Assembly (NCBI RefSeq): GCF_000517625.1
Contig: NZ_CP007055.1
Location: forward strand, 1-64,000
Direction: 5' to 3'
Length of the DNA stretch: 64,000 nt
DNA from: Halostagnicola larsenii XH-48
Lineage (GTDB): Archaea > Halobacteriota > Halobacteria > Halobacteriales > Natrialbaceae
A program made the translations under genes and the position numbers. Position 1 is the stretch's first letter. Each line of letters starts with the position of its first letter. Positions 35,061 to 44,253 of this stretch are shown here, one piece after another. Under the pieces are notes generated by a model, which searched no databases, was not told the origin of the DNA, and saw nothing but the letters and a program-made list of their open reading frames with translations.

Positions 35061-36647
35061 TCAGTCCTGGCCGTTCAGGATGATGTCTGCGACATCGATG
35101 ATCCGCTCGTCGGCCTCGAGTTCCTCTCGAGCCGCGTCCGGAACGCTACTGTCGACGTTGTAGACGGTGAGCGCTTCGCCGCCGATGGTCTCACGGGCGT
35201 TGAACATCCCGGCGATGTTGACACCGTGTTTGCCCATAATCGAGCCGATGAGGCCGATGACGCCCGGTTCGTCGGTGTTTCGCGTGATGACCATCCGGCC
35301 GTGGGGAATCGCATCCACGCGGTAGCCGTCGATGCGGACGATGCGCGGGTCGTTCCCGGCGAAGAGCGTTCCGTCGACCGAAAGCTCCGAGTCGCCGTTA
35401 GTGACGGTGACCGAGACCAGGCTCTGGAAGTCGGCGGCCTGGTGGGTCTTCGATTCGGTGACGTCGACGCCGCGATCCTCCGCGATCTGTGGCGCGTTGA
35501 CGGCGTTGACCTGCCACTCGAGCGGTTCGAAGACGCCTTTGAGCGCGCTCGCGGTGACGAACTCGATGTCCTCGTCTGCGATGTCGCCCTCGTAGGCGAC
35601 CTCGACGCTCTCGATGCGGCCGTCGAGCAACTGGGCGGCGACCTTGCCCGCGGTCTCGGCGAGGTCGATGTACGGCTCGACGCGCGGGAACGCGCTCTCG
35701 TCGATCGAGGGTGCGTTGAGCGCGTTCGCGACCGGTTCGGCTTCGATGGCGGCGACGACCTGCTCTGCGGTCTGGGTCGCGACGTTCTCCTGGGCGGCCT
35801 CCGTCGACGCGCCGAGGTGTGGCGTCACGATCACGTCGTCGACGAAAAGCAGCGGCGAGTCCTCGGGAAGCGGCTCCTCGGCGAAGACGTCGAGTGCGGC
35901 CCCCTCGAGGGTGCCGTCTTCGACTTTCGCCGCGAGCGCGTCCTCGTCGACGACGCCGCCGCGGGCGCAGTTGATCAGGTAGCCGCCCTCGAGCAGTTCG
36001 AGTTCCTCGTCGCTGATGAGCCCCTCCGTTTCGGGGGTCAGCGGCGTGTGGACGGTCACGAAGTCCGCTTTCTCGAGACAGTCTTCGAACTCGACGAGCT
36101 CAGCGCCGATGCGATCCGCGCGGTCCTCGGAGATGTACGGGTCGTAGGCGACGATGTCCATCCCCATCGAGTCGAGCTTCTTGGCGACCTCCTGGCCGAC
36201 GCGGCCGAGGCCGACGACGCCGAGGGTCTTGTCGTCGAGTTCGGTCCCGAGGTAGTCGCTTTTGGCCCACTCGCCGTCTTTCAGCCGGACGTGTGCCTGC
36301 GGGATCGAGCGCGCGGCCGCGAACGTCATCGCGACGGTGTGTTCGGCGGCCGCCCGAACGTTGCCTTCCGGCGCGTTCGCGACGATGACGCCCTCGTCGG
36401 TCGCGGCGTCGATGTCGATGTTGTCGACGCCGATGCCCGCTCGGCCGACGATCGCCAGTTCTTCGGCGGCTTCGAGGACCGTCTCGGTGACCTCCGTTCC
36501 CGAGCGGACGATGAGTCCGTTGGCGTCCGAGACGGCCTCGAGGAGCGCCTCGCCCTCGAGTTCGTATGCCGTTTCGACCTCGTAGCCAGCGTCCCTGAGT
36601 ACCGCGAGCCCTGCGTCAGCGATAGGATCCGTAACCAGAACCTTCAT
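35061..36647 (-). CDS. serA: D-3-phosphoglycerate dehydrogenase
   Basis: A 528-residue enzyme for the first step of serine synthesis. It has an N-terminal substrate domain, a Rossmann NAD domain with GLGRVGQEVA at 146-155, catalytic NCARGGVVDEDAL and TPHLGAST regions, an intervening domain from about 320, and a C-terminal ACT domain (MVITRNTDEPGVIGLIGSIM) that may bind serine for feedback control. ATG at 36647 gives MKVLVTDPIADAG, the expected start, with a GGGTTTACC element about 28 bases upstream. The reading frame beyond it is not coding. Confidence 0.96.
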   Translation of the reverse strand: MKVLVTDPIADAGLAVLRDAGYEVETAYELEGEALLEAVSDANGLIVRSGTEVTETVLEAAEELAIVGRAGIGVDNIDIDAATDEGVIVANAPEGNVRAAAEHTVAMTFAAARSIPQAHVRLKDGEWAKSDYLGTELDDKTLGVVGLGRVGQEVAKKLDSMGMDIVAYDPYISEDRADRIGAELVEFEDCLEKADFVTVHTPLTPETEGLISDEELELLEGGYLINCARGGVVDEDALAAKVEDGTLEGAALDVFAEEPLPEDSPLLFVDDVIVTPHLGASTEAAQENVATQTAEQVVAAIEAEPVANALNAPSIDESAFPRVEPYIDLAETAGKVAAQLLDGRIESVEVAYEGDIADEDIEFVTASALKGVFEPLEWQVNAVNAPQIAEDRGVDVTESKTHQAADFQSLVSVTVTNGDSELSVDGTLFAGNDPRIVRIDGYRVDAIPHGRMVITRNTDEPGVIGLIGSIMGKHGVNIAGMFNARETIGGEALTVYNVDSSVPDAAREELEADERIIDVADIILNGQD

Positions 36648-36897
36648 GCGCGAGTCAATTGCGTCGACAGGGTAAACCCTTCCGTTGTGTCCGAAACTGG
36701 CAAAAACTACCTCCTGCATGGATCTCTCGGGCTCGACTCGAGTAGCCGATGTAAGTTATCCGGTCATCTCGACGCTTGATCCGGTCGTTTCGAACATCGA
36801 TTCAACTGCCTCGAGTCACGCAGCCGACCGGTTCGTTGCCGTGAACGTACGCAGCATGGTTTTTCTTCGCTGGCCGCGTACAGGGCGCGATGATCCG

Positions 36898-37161
36898 ATG
36901 ACGCCTCGAGAAACCCAACTCCCCGACAGGAAACGCGCCCGCCAGCGCGAACGCGCACTCGGTGCCGAACTCGAACAGGTAACGGCGCGCCTCGATACGA
37001 CCGAACGACAGCTCAGGTTGCTCCAGAACACGATCCGAGCCGTCGCTCGCGAGGCCGACGTTTCGGTGGACGGTCCGTGCGGGCACTGCGGTCGGAGCCA
37101 CCTTCTCATCACGGACGGCATGTTACACTGCCCGTCGTGTGGCTACCGTCGAACGCTGTAG
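36898..37161 (+). CDS. coiled-coil/zinc-ribbon protein, unknown function
   Basis: An 87-residue protein. Residues about 8-50 form a charged helix (KRARQRERALGAELEQV, TERQLRLLQNTIRAV), and residues 58-85 a zinc ribbon with CGHCG and CPSCG. There is no membrane segment. ATG at 36898 is chosen; frames to 36685 lack halophilic codon bias. It is divergent from serA. Likely a small nucleic-acid or protein-binding factor, but this is only inferred from the fold. Confidence 0.7.
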   Translation: MTPRETQLPDRKRARQRERALGAELEQVTARLDTTERQLRLLQNTIRAVAREADVSVDGPCGHCGRSHLLITDGMLHCPSCGYRRTL

Positions 37162-37343
37162 CCGCCGATCGGTACAGGACTCGAATGCCGTCGCCGCCGG
37201 TCGGCTCGCCTCCGAGCAGTATCACCGTCACCCCAATTCGGCGTCGGCTGGTGCGTTCGCCGCTCGAGGCGAAGACAGCCAAATTCGGCCAGTTCGGCCG
37301 ATTCGGACGTCCTCGAACGGCCAGCCAGCAGCGGATCGCACCC

Positions 37344-38717
37344 TCACCGATGGAGGTGACAGGCTGCAAAATGCGTTTCGTCGCCGTGTTCTGCCTCGAA
37401 TTCGTAGCGCGGGCGCTCGCGGGCGCAGATGCTCCGCTCGGCGAAGTTCTCGAGCAGGAGGTCGGTCGCCTCGTCCCATCCGGTTCGCGTCCCGTCCGGA
37501 TCGCCCTCGTCGGGGCCGTCTCGATCCGTCGCGACGAGTCGGATCGCCTCGTCGACGATTTTGCCCGCTTCACCCTGCGGTGTAGCCTCCTCGAAAAACC
37601 GGGCCCGAATCGCGGACTCGCTCGAGGGCTCGAACGTCCGGCGCTTGACCGCGCGCATGAACGCTCGCGTCGCCTCCCACTCCTGAACCGAAAACGCGTC
37701 CGTCTCGGGGGCGATCAGCTTCGGACACCGCGTCCGGAATCGACAACCGGATGGGGGATCGACCGGGCTCGGAACCTCGCCCTCGAGCACCCCTCGAGCG
37801 CCGGTCTCCCGCGGATCGGGGACAGGGATCGACTCGAGCAGCGCCTTCGTGTAGGGGTGTTGGGGATTCTCGAACAGCTCCGTCTTCTCGGCGAGTTCGA
37901 CGATGTGGCCGAGGTACATCACCGCCACGCGGTCGGAGATGTGCCGGATCACAGAGAGGTCGTGGGCGATAAAGAGGTAGGTCAGGCCGAACTCCTCTTG
38001 GAGTTCCGCCATCGTGTTCAGCACCTGGGCCTGGATCGAAACGTCGAGCGACGAGACGGGTTCGTCACAGACGATGAAGTCGGGATCGACCGACAGCGCT
38101 CGAGCCAGATTAATTCGCTGGCGCTGGCCGCCGGAAAAGGCGTGGGGGTGTCTGTTGTAGTGGCGCGGATCGAGCCCCACCTTCTCGAGGAGCGCTTTCG
38201 CTCGAGTCCGCCGGCCCTCCTCGTCGAACATGTCGTGGGCTCGCATCGGCTCCTCGATGATCTGTCCGACTTTCATCCGCGGGTCGAGCGAGGACTGGGG
38301 ATCCTGGAAGATCATCTGGATCTCCGAGCGCTTCTGTCGGAGTTGCTCGCCGCTCAGCGCCGCCAGATCGTCGCCCCGGAACCTGATCGTCCCCGCCGTC
38401 GGGTCGATCAGTCGAAGGATCGTTCGGCCGAGCGTACTCTTTCCGCACCCGCTCTCGCCGACGAGCCCGAGCGTCTCGCCCGCTCTGATCTCGAAGGAGA
38501 CATCGTCGACGGCTTTCACGTCGTCGGTTCCCAGACTCACCGGCGGAAACCGATCCGGCTCGAAACTGAGCCCCGCGAGCAGCCCCGAATCCGCGCTGAA
38601 GTACGTCCGGAGCCCGTCGACCTCGATCAGGGGCTCTCCGTGGGTGTTCTCGGTCCCCTCGAGACCCGTACTCGACGATCCGTCACCGCCCACGGCGGGA
38701 TCCTCGGCGTCACTCAT
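37344..38717 (-). CDS. dppF: dipeptide/oligopeptide ABC transporter ATP-binding protein DppF/OppF
   Basis: A 457-residue ATPase. Walker A is GESGCGKST, the signature FSGGQRQR and Walker B DFIVCDEP. The C-terminal oligopeptide-transporter domain starts [11 protein letters not shown], but the closing ACH motif (HFAACH) comes only after an insertion of roughly 90 residues, longer than usual for the family. It overlaps dppD by eight bases; ATG at 38717 is chosen over a GTG at 38726. It is the last gene of the dppBCDF block. The transported solute is probably a peptide; sugars or nickel are also possible in this family. Confidence 0.9.
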   Translation of the reverse strand: MSDAEDPAVGGDGSSSTGLEGTENTHGEPLIEVDGLRTYFSADSGLLAGLSFEPDRFPPVSLGTDDVKAVDDVSFEIRAGETLGLVGESGCGKSTLGRTILRLIDPTAGTIRFRGDDLAALSGEQLRQKRSEIQMIFQDPQSSLDPRMKVGQIIEEPMRAHDMFDEEGRRTRAKALLEKVGLDPRHYNRHPHAFSGGQRQRINLARALSVDPDFIVCDEPVSSLDVSIQAQVLNTMAELQEEFGLTYLFIAHDLSVIRHISDRVAVMYLGHIVELAEKTELFENPQHPYTKALLESIPVPDPRETGARGVLEGEVPSPVDPPSGCRFRTRCPKLIAPETDAFSVQEWEATRAFMRAVKRRTFEPSSESAIRARFFEEATPQGEAGKIVDEAIRLVATDRDGPDEGDPDGTRTGWDEATDLLLENFAERSICARERPRYEFEAEHGDETHFAACHLHR

Positions 38718-39852
38718 GAGCCCCACCCCCGTCGGTCGAGGGCTGGTTCGGGCTCGATTCCGCCGACTCGACGGTCGCTTTCTCGCCCGACTCGAGCGGC
38801 ACGCTCTCGTCGTAGCCGACGTCGAACACGTCGTGTTTCACGCACGCGGCTCGATGCGGACCGTCTTCGGTTTCGGCGACGGTCTTCGTCTCCGGGTGAA
38901 CGCGCGTACAGACTTCTCGAGCGTCGGGACAGCGGGGATGAAACCGACAGCCTGAGGGCGGGTCGATCGCCTCGGGCATCACGCCCTCGATTGGCTCGAG
39001 TTCGGTCGCGCGGTCGGGTCGGGGCATCGACTCGAGTAAGGCGGCGGTGTAGGGGTGGCTTGTGTCGTAGAACAGGTCGTCGACGGGAGCCTGTTCGACT
39101 ATTTCCCCCAGGTACATCACGTTGACGCGGTCGCAGATTTCGGCGACGACGCCCATGTCGTGGGTGACCCACAGGAAGCTGGTGCCGTACCGATCCTGCA
39201 GGTCGTCGACGAGGTCGATGATCTGGCCCTCGACGGTAACGTCGAGCGCGGTCGTCGGTTCGTCGGCGATGATCAGACTCGGCTCGCACGCAAGCGCCAT
39301 GGCGATCAACACGCGCTGGCGCATCCCGCCGGAAAACTGGTGTGGATACTCACCGTAGCGCTGTTCGGGGTCGGGGATGCCGACCTCCCGAAGCATCCGG
39401 ATCGCTTCGGTCTCGGCCTCGCTTCCGGACAGATCGCGATTCAGCTCGATGAACTCCCGAAGCTGGCCGCCGACGGTAAAGACGGGGTTCAGCGACTTCA
39501 TCGGATCCTGAAAGATCATCGCGATCTCGTTGCCGCGAATCCGCCGGCGTATTTCGTCGTTCGCGAGCATCGCCTCGCGCTCGCGGCGGCCGCCATCGGT
39601 GTCGTCCTCGAGGCTGAAAATCGTCTCGCCCTTGTAGGTGATTTCGCCGCCGACGATTTCGCCGGGACTCTCGATGAGTCGGAGCAAGCTCATCGAAGCG
39701 ACGGATTTTCCGGCACCGCTCTCGCCGACGAGGCCGACGATTTCGCCCTCGTGGACCGTAAAGGAGATGCCGTCGACGGCGCGGACGATACCGCTTTTCG
39801 TGTGAAACTGTGTTTGCAGGTTTTCGACGCAAAGGAGTGGTTCGGTACTCAT
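38710..39852 (-). CDS. dppD: dipeptide/oligopeptide ABC transporter ATP-binding protein DppD/OppD
   Basis: A 380-residue ATPase partner of DppF. Walker A is GESGAGKS, the signature FSGGMRQR and Walker [13 protein letters not shown]. The C-terminal peptide-transporter domain has [14 protein letters not shown] and a later ACVKH. A Ser/Glu-rich tail follows. It starts 18 bases after dppC ends and overlaps dppF, so all four genes are one transcription unit. Confidence 0.92.
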   Translation of the reverse strand: MSTEPLLCVENLQTQFHTKSGIVRAVDGISFTVHEGEIVGLVGESGAGKSVASMSLLRLIESPGEIVGGEITYKGETIFSLEDDTDGGRREREAMLANDEIRRRIRGNEIAMIFQDPMKSLNPVFTVGGQLREFIELNRDLSGSEAETEAIRMLREVGIPDPEQRYGEYPHQFSGGMRQRVLIAMALACEPSLIIADEPTTALDVTVEGQIIDLVDDLQDRYGTSFLWVTHDMGVVAEICDRVNVMYLGEIVEQAPVDDLFYDTSHPYTAALLESMPRPDRATELEPIEGVMPEAIDPPSGCRFHPRCPDAREVCTRVHPETKTVAETEDGPHRAACVKHDVFDVGYDESVPLESGEKATVESAESSPNQPSTDGGGAHE

Positions 39853-39870
39853 TGGTATGTTGTGGTCGTC

Positions 39871-40869
39871 TCAGTCCTCGAGTCGCGGATCCAGCGCGTC
39901 CTGCAGGCCGTCGCCGAACAGGTTGAACCCCATGATCGTGACGAGGATAGCCAGCCCCGGCCAGATCGAGAGCCAGATGTTCGAGTGCATGTATCGCCCG
40001 TGGGCGATTCGAAGCATCTCGCCCCAGTCCGGCGTCGGCGGCTGTGCGCCGTAGCCCAGAAAGGAGAGCCCGGCCACGATCAGGATCGTGACGCCGATCT
40101 GGAGCGTCGCGTACACCATCACGGGCGCGAAGCTGTTCGGGATGACGTGTCTGCGGATGATGTGGCGGTCTTTGACGCCGGCCGCACGCGCCGCCTCGAT
40201 GTAGTCCATCTCCCGGACCGATAACACCTCGCTGCGGATGATCCGGGCGAACACCGGGACGAACGTCAGGCCGACGCCGACGACGGCGTAGCGGATGTCC
40301 GGGCTTCCCCCGCTGAGGAACACGATGAAGACGATGATGAGCACGAGCGGCGGAATCGCGTACAGCGTCTCGACGCTTCGCATCAGCACGTCGTCGATCT
40401 TCCCGCCGTAGAACCCCGACACCGCGCCGATTATCGTGCCGCCACCGAGCCCGATGGCGGTCGAGGCCAACCCGACGCTGACGGAGACCTGCGAGCCGTA
40501 AAACACCCGCGTGAAGTAGTCACGGCCCTGCGGATCCGTTCCGAGAGGGTTCGCCAGCGATCCCTCGGCGAGAAACGCGGGCGGTTGGTTCGGGTTAGCC
40601 TCGCCGGGCGGCGGTATCCGCGTCGGGTGGTCGAAGATCGGTAGCGCCTCGGCGAACGTGTAGTTCGACGCGGTGCCGAAGGTGAGACTCGAGAGGTTGC
40701 TATCGACCGCCGCGAACGCCGCAGCGAACAGGACGATCGCGACGACGTAGAGTCCGAACCGGGCCGTCGCGTCGGCGTGGATTCGTTTGAGGGTGTGTCG
40801 CCACCCCACTCGCGCCTCGACGGTGCTGCCGGCGGAGCCGTCCTCGAGTTGTGATTCAGTCGTTGCCAT
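39871..40869 (-). CDS. dppC: dipeptide/oligopeptide ABC transporter permease DppC/OppC
   Basis: A 332-residue membrane permease. The N-terminal region has the conserved HTLKRIHADATARFGLY with the first helix, followed by an external loop (PNQPPAFLAEGSLANPLGTDPQGRD) typical of DppC, and the BPD-transport motif EAARAAGVKDRHIIRRHVIPN. About six helices. It starts 69 bases downstream of dppB. It forms the channel with DppB. Confidence 0.92.
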   Translation of the reverse strand: MATTESQLEDGSAGSTVEARVGWRHTLKRIHADATARFGLYVVAIVLFAAAFAAVDSNLSSLTFGTASNYTFAEALPIFDHPTRIPPPGEANPNQPPAFLAEGSLANPLGTDPQGRDYFTRVFYGSQVSVSVGLASTAIGLGGGTIIGAVSGFYGGKIDDVLMRSVETLYAIPPLVLIIVFIVFLSGGSPDIRYAVVGVGLTFVPVFARIIRSEVLSVREMDYIEAARAAGVKDRHIIRRHVIPNSFAPVMVYATLQIGVTILIVAGLSFLGYGAQPPTPDWGEMLRIAHGRYMHSNIWLSIWPGLAILVTIMGFNLFGDGLQDALDPRLED

Positions 40870-40938
40870 CGTGGAGTGGTCGTCCGTGTGAGCGGTGGGT
40901 TGGTCGTTGTTCGCGTGGGTGGTCGTCCGCGCACATCG

Positions 40939-41937
40939 TCAGTCACGCTCCCCGTAGGTCACTCGCGGGTCGATGTAGGCGTAGGAGATGTCGGTGATGA
41001 TCACGCCGATCACGAACATGAACCCGAGCACGAGCGTGATCCCCATCACGAGCTGGTAATCGAGTTGCTGGATCGACTCGATGAACAGTCGGCCGATGCC
41101 GTTGATCGCGAAGACGGTCTCGATGAGGACCGCACCCCCCAGCGCCGTCGAGAGGTTGAGTCCGATGATCGTGATGATCGGCAACTGGGCTGATCGGAAC
41201 GCGTGTTTGCGGAGGATCGTCCGCTCGGGGACGCCGTAGGCCCGCGCCAGCCTGACGTACTCCTCCTGGAGCGATTCGATCATCTGCGTGCGCTCGACGC
41301 GCATCAGCGTCGCCATCTGCAGGGTTCCCAGCGCGATCATCGGCAACAGCAGGTGTCTGATCGTCTGGTAGTAGTGCTCGATGTGACCGCTGTGGCCGGC
41401 GGCCGACGGCGGCCGCCACGGGTAGACCAACCCCGCGGAGGGTAACACGCCGAGGTTGACCGCGAACACGATGATGAGCATGATGCCGATCCAGAACGAG
41501 GGCGTCGAGACGCCGACGAGCGCGACGATCCGCGAGACGTGATCCGCCGGTTTGTTCCGACGCTTTGCGGCCAGGACGCCGAGCGGAATCGCGGTCCCGA
41601 TCGCGAACAAGTATCCCGAGAGGACCAAAAGTAAGGTCGGGCCGACGCGCTCTCCCAGAAGCGCCGAGACCGGTCGATCGCGGTGAATGCTGTAGCCGAG
41701 ATCGCCCTGTACCAGCCCGGTCATGTAGTTCCAGTAGCGGACGTGCATCGGCTGATCGAGGCCGTAGCGTTGTTCGATCGACCGAATGAGTTGCTCGTCC
41801 GCCTGCTGGCCCTGTAACATGAGACTAACCGGATCGCCGGGCGCGAGGTTCACCAGCACGAAAGTGATAATGGAAATCCCGAGCAGGACGGGAATCGCCT
41901 GCAACAATCGATAAATCGTGTATCGGAGCAGTCCCAT
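40939..41937 (-). CDS. dppB: dipeptide/oligopeptide ABC transporter permease DppB/OppB
   Basis: A 332-residue permease starting MGLLRYTIYRLLQAIPVLLG, the classic DppB N-terminus, with NLAPGDPVSLML soon after and the coupling motif YVRLARAYGVPERTILRKHAFR. About six helices. It lies 114 bases after the binding-protein gene; the gap is GC-rich with no visible gene and may hold a weak terminator or processing site. Confidence 0.92.
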   Translation of the reverse strand: MGLLRYTIYRLLQAIPVLLGISIITFVLVNLAPGDPVSLMLQGQQADEQLIRSIEQRYGLDQPMHVRYWNYMTGLVQGDLGYSIHRDRPVSALLGERVGPTLLLVLSGYLFAIGTAIPLGVLAAKRRNKPADHVSRIVALVGVSTPSFWIGIMLIIVFAVNLGVLPSAGLVYPWRPPSAAGHSGHIEHYYQTIRHLLLPMIALGTLQMATLMRVERTQMIESLQEEYVRLARAYGVPERTILRKHAFRSAQLPIITIIGLNLSTALGGAVLIETVFAINGIGRLFIESIQQLDYQLVMGITLVLGFMFVIGVIITDISYAYIDPRVTYGERD

Positions 41938-42051
41938 GGATCTCGAGAGGTGTGTTAGTGCTGTTCGGGTTCGTCGCTCACGGTCGTCGCTCGCTCTACG
42001 CTCGTCACCGCCACTCGGCGTCGCGACAGACTCGAGCGTCGGGCCGCCGTC

Positions 42052-43653
42052 TCACTCCTCGATTGAGACATTAGTTTCCCCGGAGACGAGCTGTGGGTTG
42101 TACGCGACGTTCGGGTGCGGTTCCAGTCCGTTGACGTAGCTCTGGGCCGCCATCGTGTTGTGCTCGGAGTAGGCGGGCATAACTGGCACTTCCGAGACGA
42201 TTTCGTCGATGACGCCGACGTAGAGCTCGCGGCGCTCGTCCTGCCCGGCCGTCTCTCGCGCCTCGAGGATGTCGTCGTGAAAGCTGTCGCTACCCTCGTA
42301 GAAGTGCCCCTGCGTGACGCCGGCGTTCTCCTCGTGAAAGAGGTTGTACAGGTAGACGTCGGGATCCGGGCCGCCGGTCCAGCCGAGGATGTACAGTTCG
42401 TAGTCGCTGGCCTCGCCGGAGATGTAGGTGTCCGTCAGCGTCGCGAAATCGAGGCTCTGGACCTCGGCGTTGTAGCCGAGTTCGTCCAGCCGTGAGGCGA
42501 TCAGTTCGCCCAGGGCGATCCGTACGTCGTCAGGCGGGACGATGATCGTCGGGTTCCAGTCGTCGGGTTCCTCGAGCCCCTCCTCGAGGAGCCGTTCGGC
42601 CTCCTCCCGGTCGTATCCCGGCGCCTCCGATTCCCACTCGTCGACCGGGAAGTCCCACCCGAGTTCGTTGACGATCGGCGGGATCGGCGAGTTCATGGGA
42701 ATCGCGCTCTGGCCGAGGTTCGAATCGACGAACTCGCTCATCGAGAACGCGTGGGCGATCCCCCGGCGGACGTCGGCGTTCGTCGTCTCGCCTTCGTTGC
42801 AGTTGAAGGCGACGTACTGGTAGGAGGGGCTCTCGGTTCGATAGACGTCGATCCCGTCCTCGGCTTCGATCTGATCCCAGTCGGTCGGCGGGACGGTCCC
42901 GATGGCGTCGGTATCGCCCGCGAGGATCTGAGAGACCCGCCCCGCGTCGTCTTCGGCCGACTCGAACCTGACCGTCTCGAGTTCCGGTTGGGGCTCTCCC
43001 CAGTAGTCGTCCCAGCCCGCGAGTTCGACGAACTCGTCGGAGCTCCAGTCCTCGAAGGTAAACGGTCCGGATCCGACGGGATCGGTGTTGTAGCTTTCGG
43101 GATCGTTGGTCCGGACAGACTCGTTGACGACGTACGTCGCCACGGTGAGCGTCGTAAACGCCCCGTAGGGGTGGTCGAGGTCGAACTGGACCGTTTGTTC
43201 GTCGACCGCTTCGGTTCCTTCGACGTCGATGAAGTCGTACTCCGGCCGATTCTCGGTCTCCTCTTCGATCGGTGCGGTGAACGAGTGTACGACGTCGGTG
43301 GCGGTGACGGCATCGCCGTTCTGGAACTCGGCGTCGTCGACGAGTTCGACGATGTAGCGCTCGCCGTCGCGTTCCTCCTCGGGCTCGCCGGCGGCGAGTT
43401 TCGGCTGGAGCTCGAACTCGAAGTCGTACTCGTACAATCCGTCGTAGACGAGATTGATGATCTGGACGCTGTAGGCGTCGTTCGAGACGATGGGGTCGAA
43501 ATCCCCCTCGGGAGTCACCTCCTGCGTGTACAGGAGCTGTCCCTCCTCGGCACCCCCGTTCCCCCCGATGCAGCCAGCCACCATCGCCGTACTGGCCCCT
43601 GCACCTGCCGCGAGAATTCGCCGCCGCGTGGCGGTTGGCTGAATTCGTGTCAT
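42052..43653 (-). CDS. dppA: ABC transporter substrate-binding lipoprotein, DppA/OppA family 5
   Basis: A 533-residue extracellular binding protein. The signal has the Tat motif TRRRILAAGAGAS and lipobox MVAGC, so it is folded before export and lipid-anchored. The SBP_bac_5 domain follows, with the family pattern VVHSFTAP and RRGIAHAFSM and a C-terminal LYVGVIDEIVSEVPVMP. It heads the dpp operon and sets its specificity; a peptide ligand is most likely. It is divergent from the PPC-domain gene. Confidence 0.92.
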   Translation of the reverse strand: MTRIQPTATRRRILAAGAGASTAMVAGCIGGNGGAEEGQLLYTQEVTPEGDFDPIVSNDAYSVQIINLVYDGLYEYDFEFELQPKLAAGEPEEERDGERYIVELVDDAEFQNGDAVTATDVVHSFTAPIEEETENRPEYDFIDVEGTEAVDEQTVQFDLDHPYGAFTTLTVATYVVNESVRTNDPESYNTDPVGSGPFTFEDWSSDEFVELAGWDDYWGEPQPELETVRFESAEDDAGRVSQILAGDTDAIGTVPPTDWDQIEAEDGIDVYRTESPSYQYVAFNCNEGETTNADVRRGIAHAFSMSEFVDSNLGQSAIPMNSPIPPIVNELGWDFPVDEWESEAPGYDREEAERLLEEGLEEPDDWNPTIIVPPDDVRIALGELIASRLDELGYNAEVQSLDFATLTDTYISGEASDYELYILGWTGGPDPDVYLYNLFHEENAGVTQGHFYEGSDSFHDDILEARETAGQDERRELYVGVIDEIVSEVPVMPAYSEHNTMAAQSYVNGLEPHPNVAYNPQLVSGETNVSIEE

Positions 43654-43751
43654 CTCACCTCATAATCCGACTACCCCTATTTTGGTATCAGCAGGATACA
43701 GACACCAAACCCGACTTTACCGTCCGATAATTCGTGCAGTACTAGCCAGAA

Positions 43752-43770
43752 TGAACACATTTCCTGTTCA
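43752..43770. promoter_or_regulatory. inverted repeat in the dppA upstream region
   Basis: TGAACA (43752-43757) and TGTTCA (43765-43770) flank a 7-base AT-rich spacer, in the 179-base divergent gap between dppA and the PPC-domain gene. The arms extend imperfectly on both sides. A candidate operator for either gene. Confidence 0.3.
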
Positions 43771-43832
43771 CTGGTACCACAGTTTGTCCATGACCGTTGG
43801 TCTTTTTCTATCGCGGGACACAGTTGGTTGGT

Positions 43833-44252
43833 ATGAACTACAGGGAAGTCGAAACCGAATCCGAGTACGTCGCCCGCCTCGAGACGGGCGCGGATTGGCG
43901 CGCGGAGATCGAGTCGCTGGCGGCCGACGTCGACGCCGGCGCGGCGTGGTTTACCGCGCTGGGTGCCGTCCAGGACGCCGAACTGGCCTTCTACGATCAG
44001 GACGACCTCGAGTACTACACGATCGACGCCGACGAACCGCTCGAGGTCGCAAGCTGCGTCGGCAACGTCGCCTGGCTGAACGACGAGCGGTTCGCACACA
44101 CCCACGTCGTGCTCTCGGACGCCGACGGCGAGACGATCTCCGGGCACCTGAACTCGGCGACGGTCTGGGCCGGGGAAGTGTACATGCGCGTCTTCGAGGA
44201 CGACTTAGAGCGCGAATACGACGAGACGACCGCTCTCGATCTCTGGCTCTGA
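43833..44252 (+). CDS. PPC (DUF296) domain DNA-binding protein
   Basis: A 139-residue protein with the PCC/DUF296 fold: DVDAGAAWFTALGAVQDAEL, then HTHVVLSDADGETISGHL and VWAGEVYMRVFED. In plants this domain follows AT-hooks; archaeal and bacterial members are single-domain, often trimeric and possibly metal-binding through the His-x-His. ATG at 43833 is chosen. It stops one base before the polC ATG, so the two are probably co-transcribed and coupled. Confidence 0.88.
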   Translation: MNYREVETESEYVARLETGADWRAEIESLAADVDAGAAWFTALGAVQDAELAFYDQDDLEYYTIDADEPLEVASCVGNVAWLNDERFAHTHVVLSDADGETISGHLNSATVWAGEVYMRVFEDDLEREYDETTALDLWL

Positions 44253-44253
44253 G

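Noticed and set aside
40431-40946. Repeated GTGGTCGTCCG and Thr/Arg-rich frame around the dppB-dppC gap
   Set aside because: Two short direct repeats only; the frame overlaps dppC in another phase and looks like a shadow.
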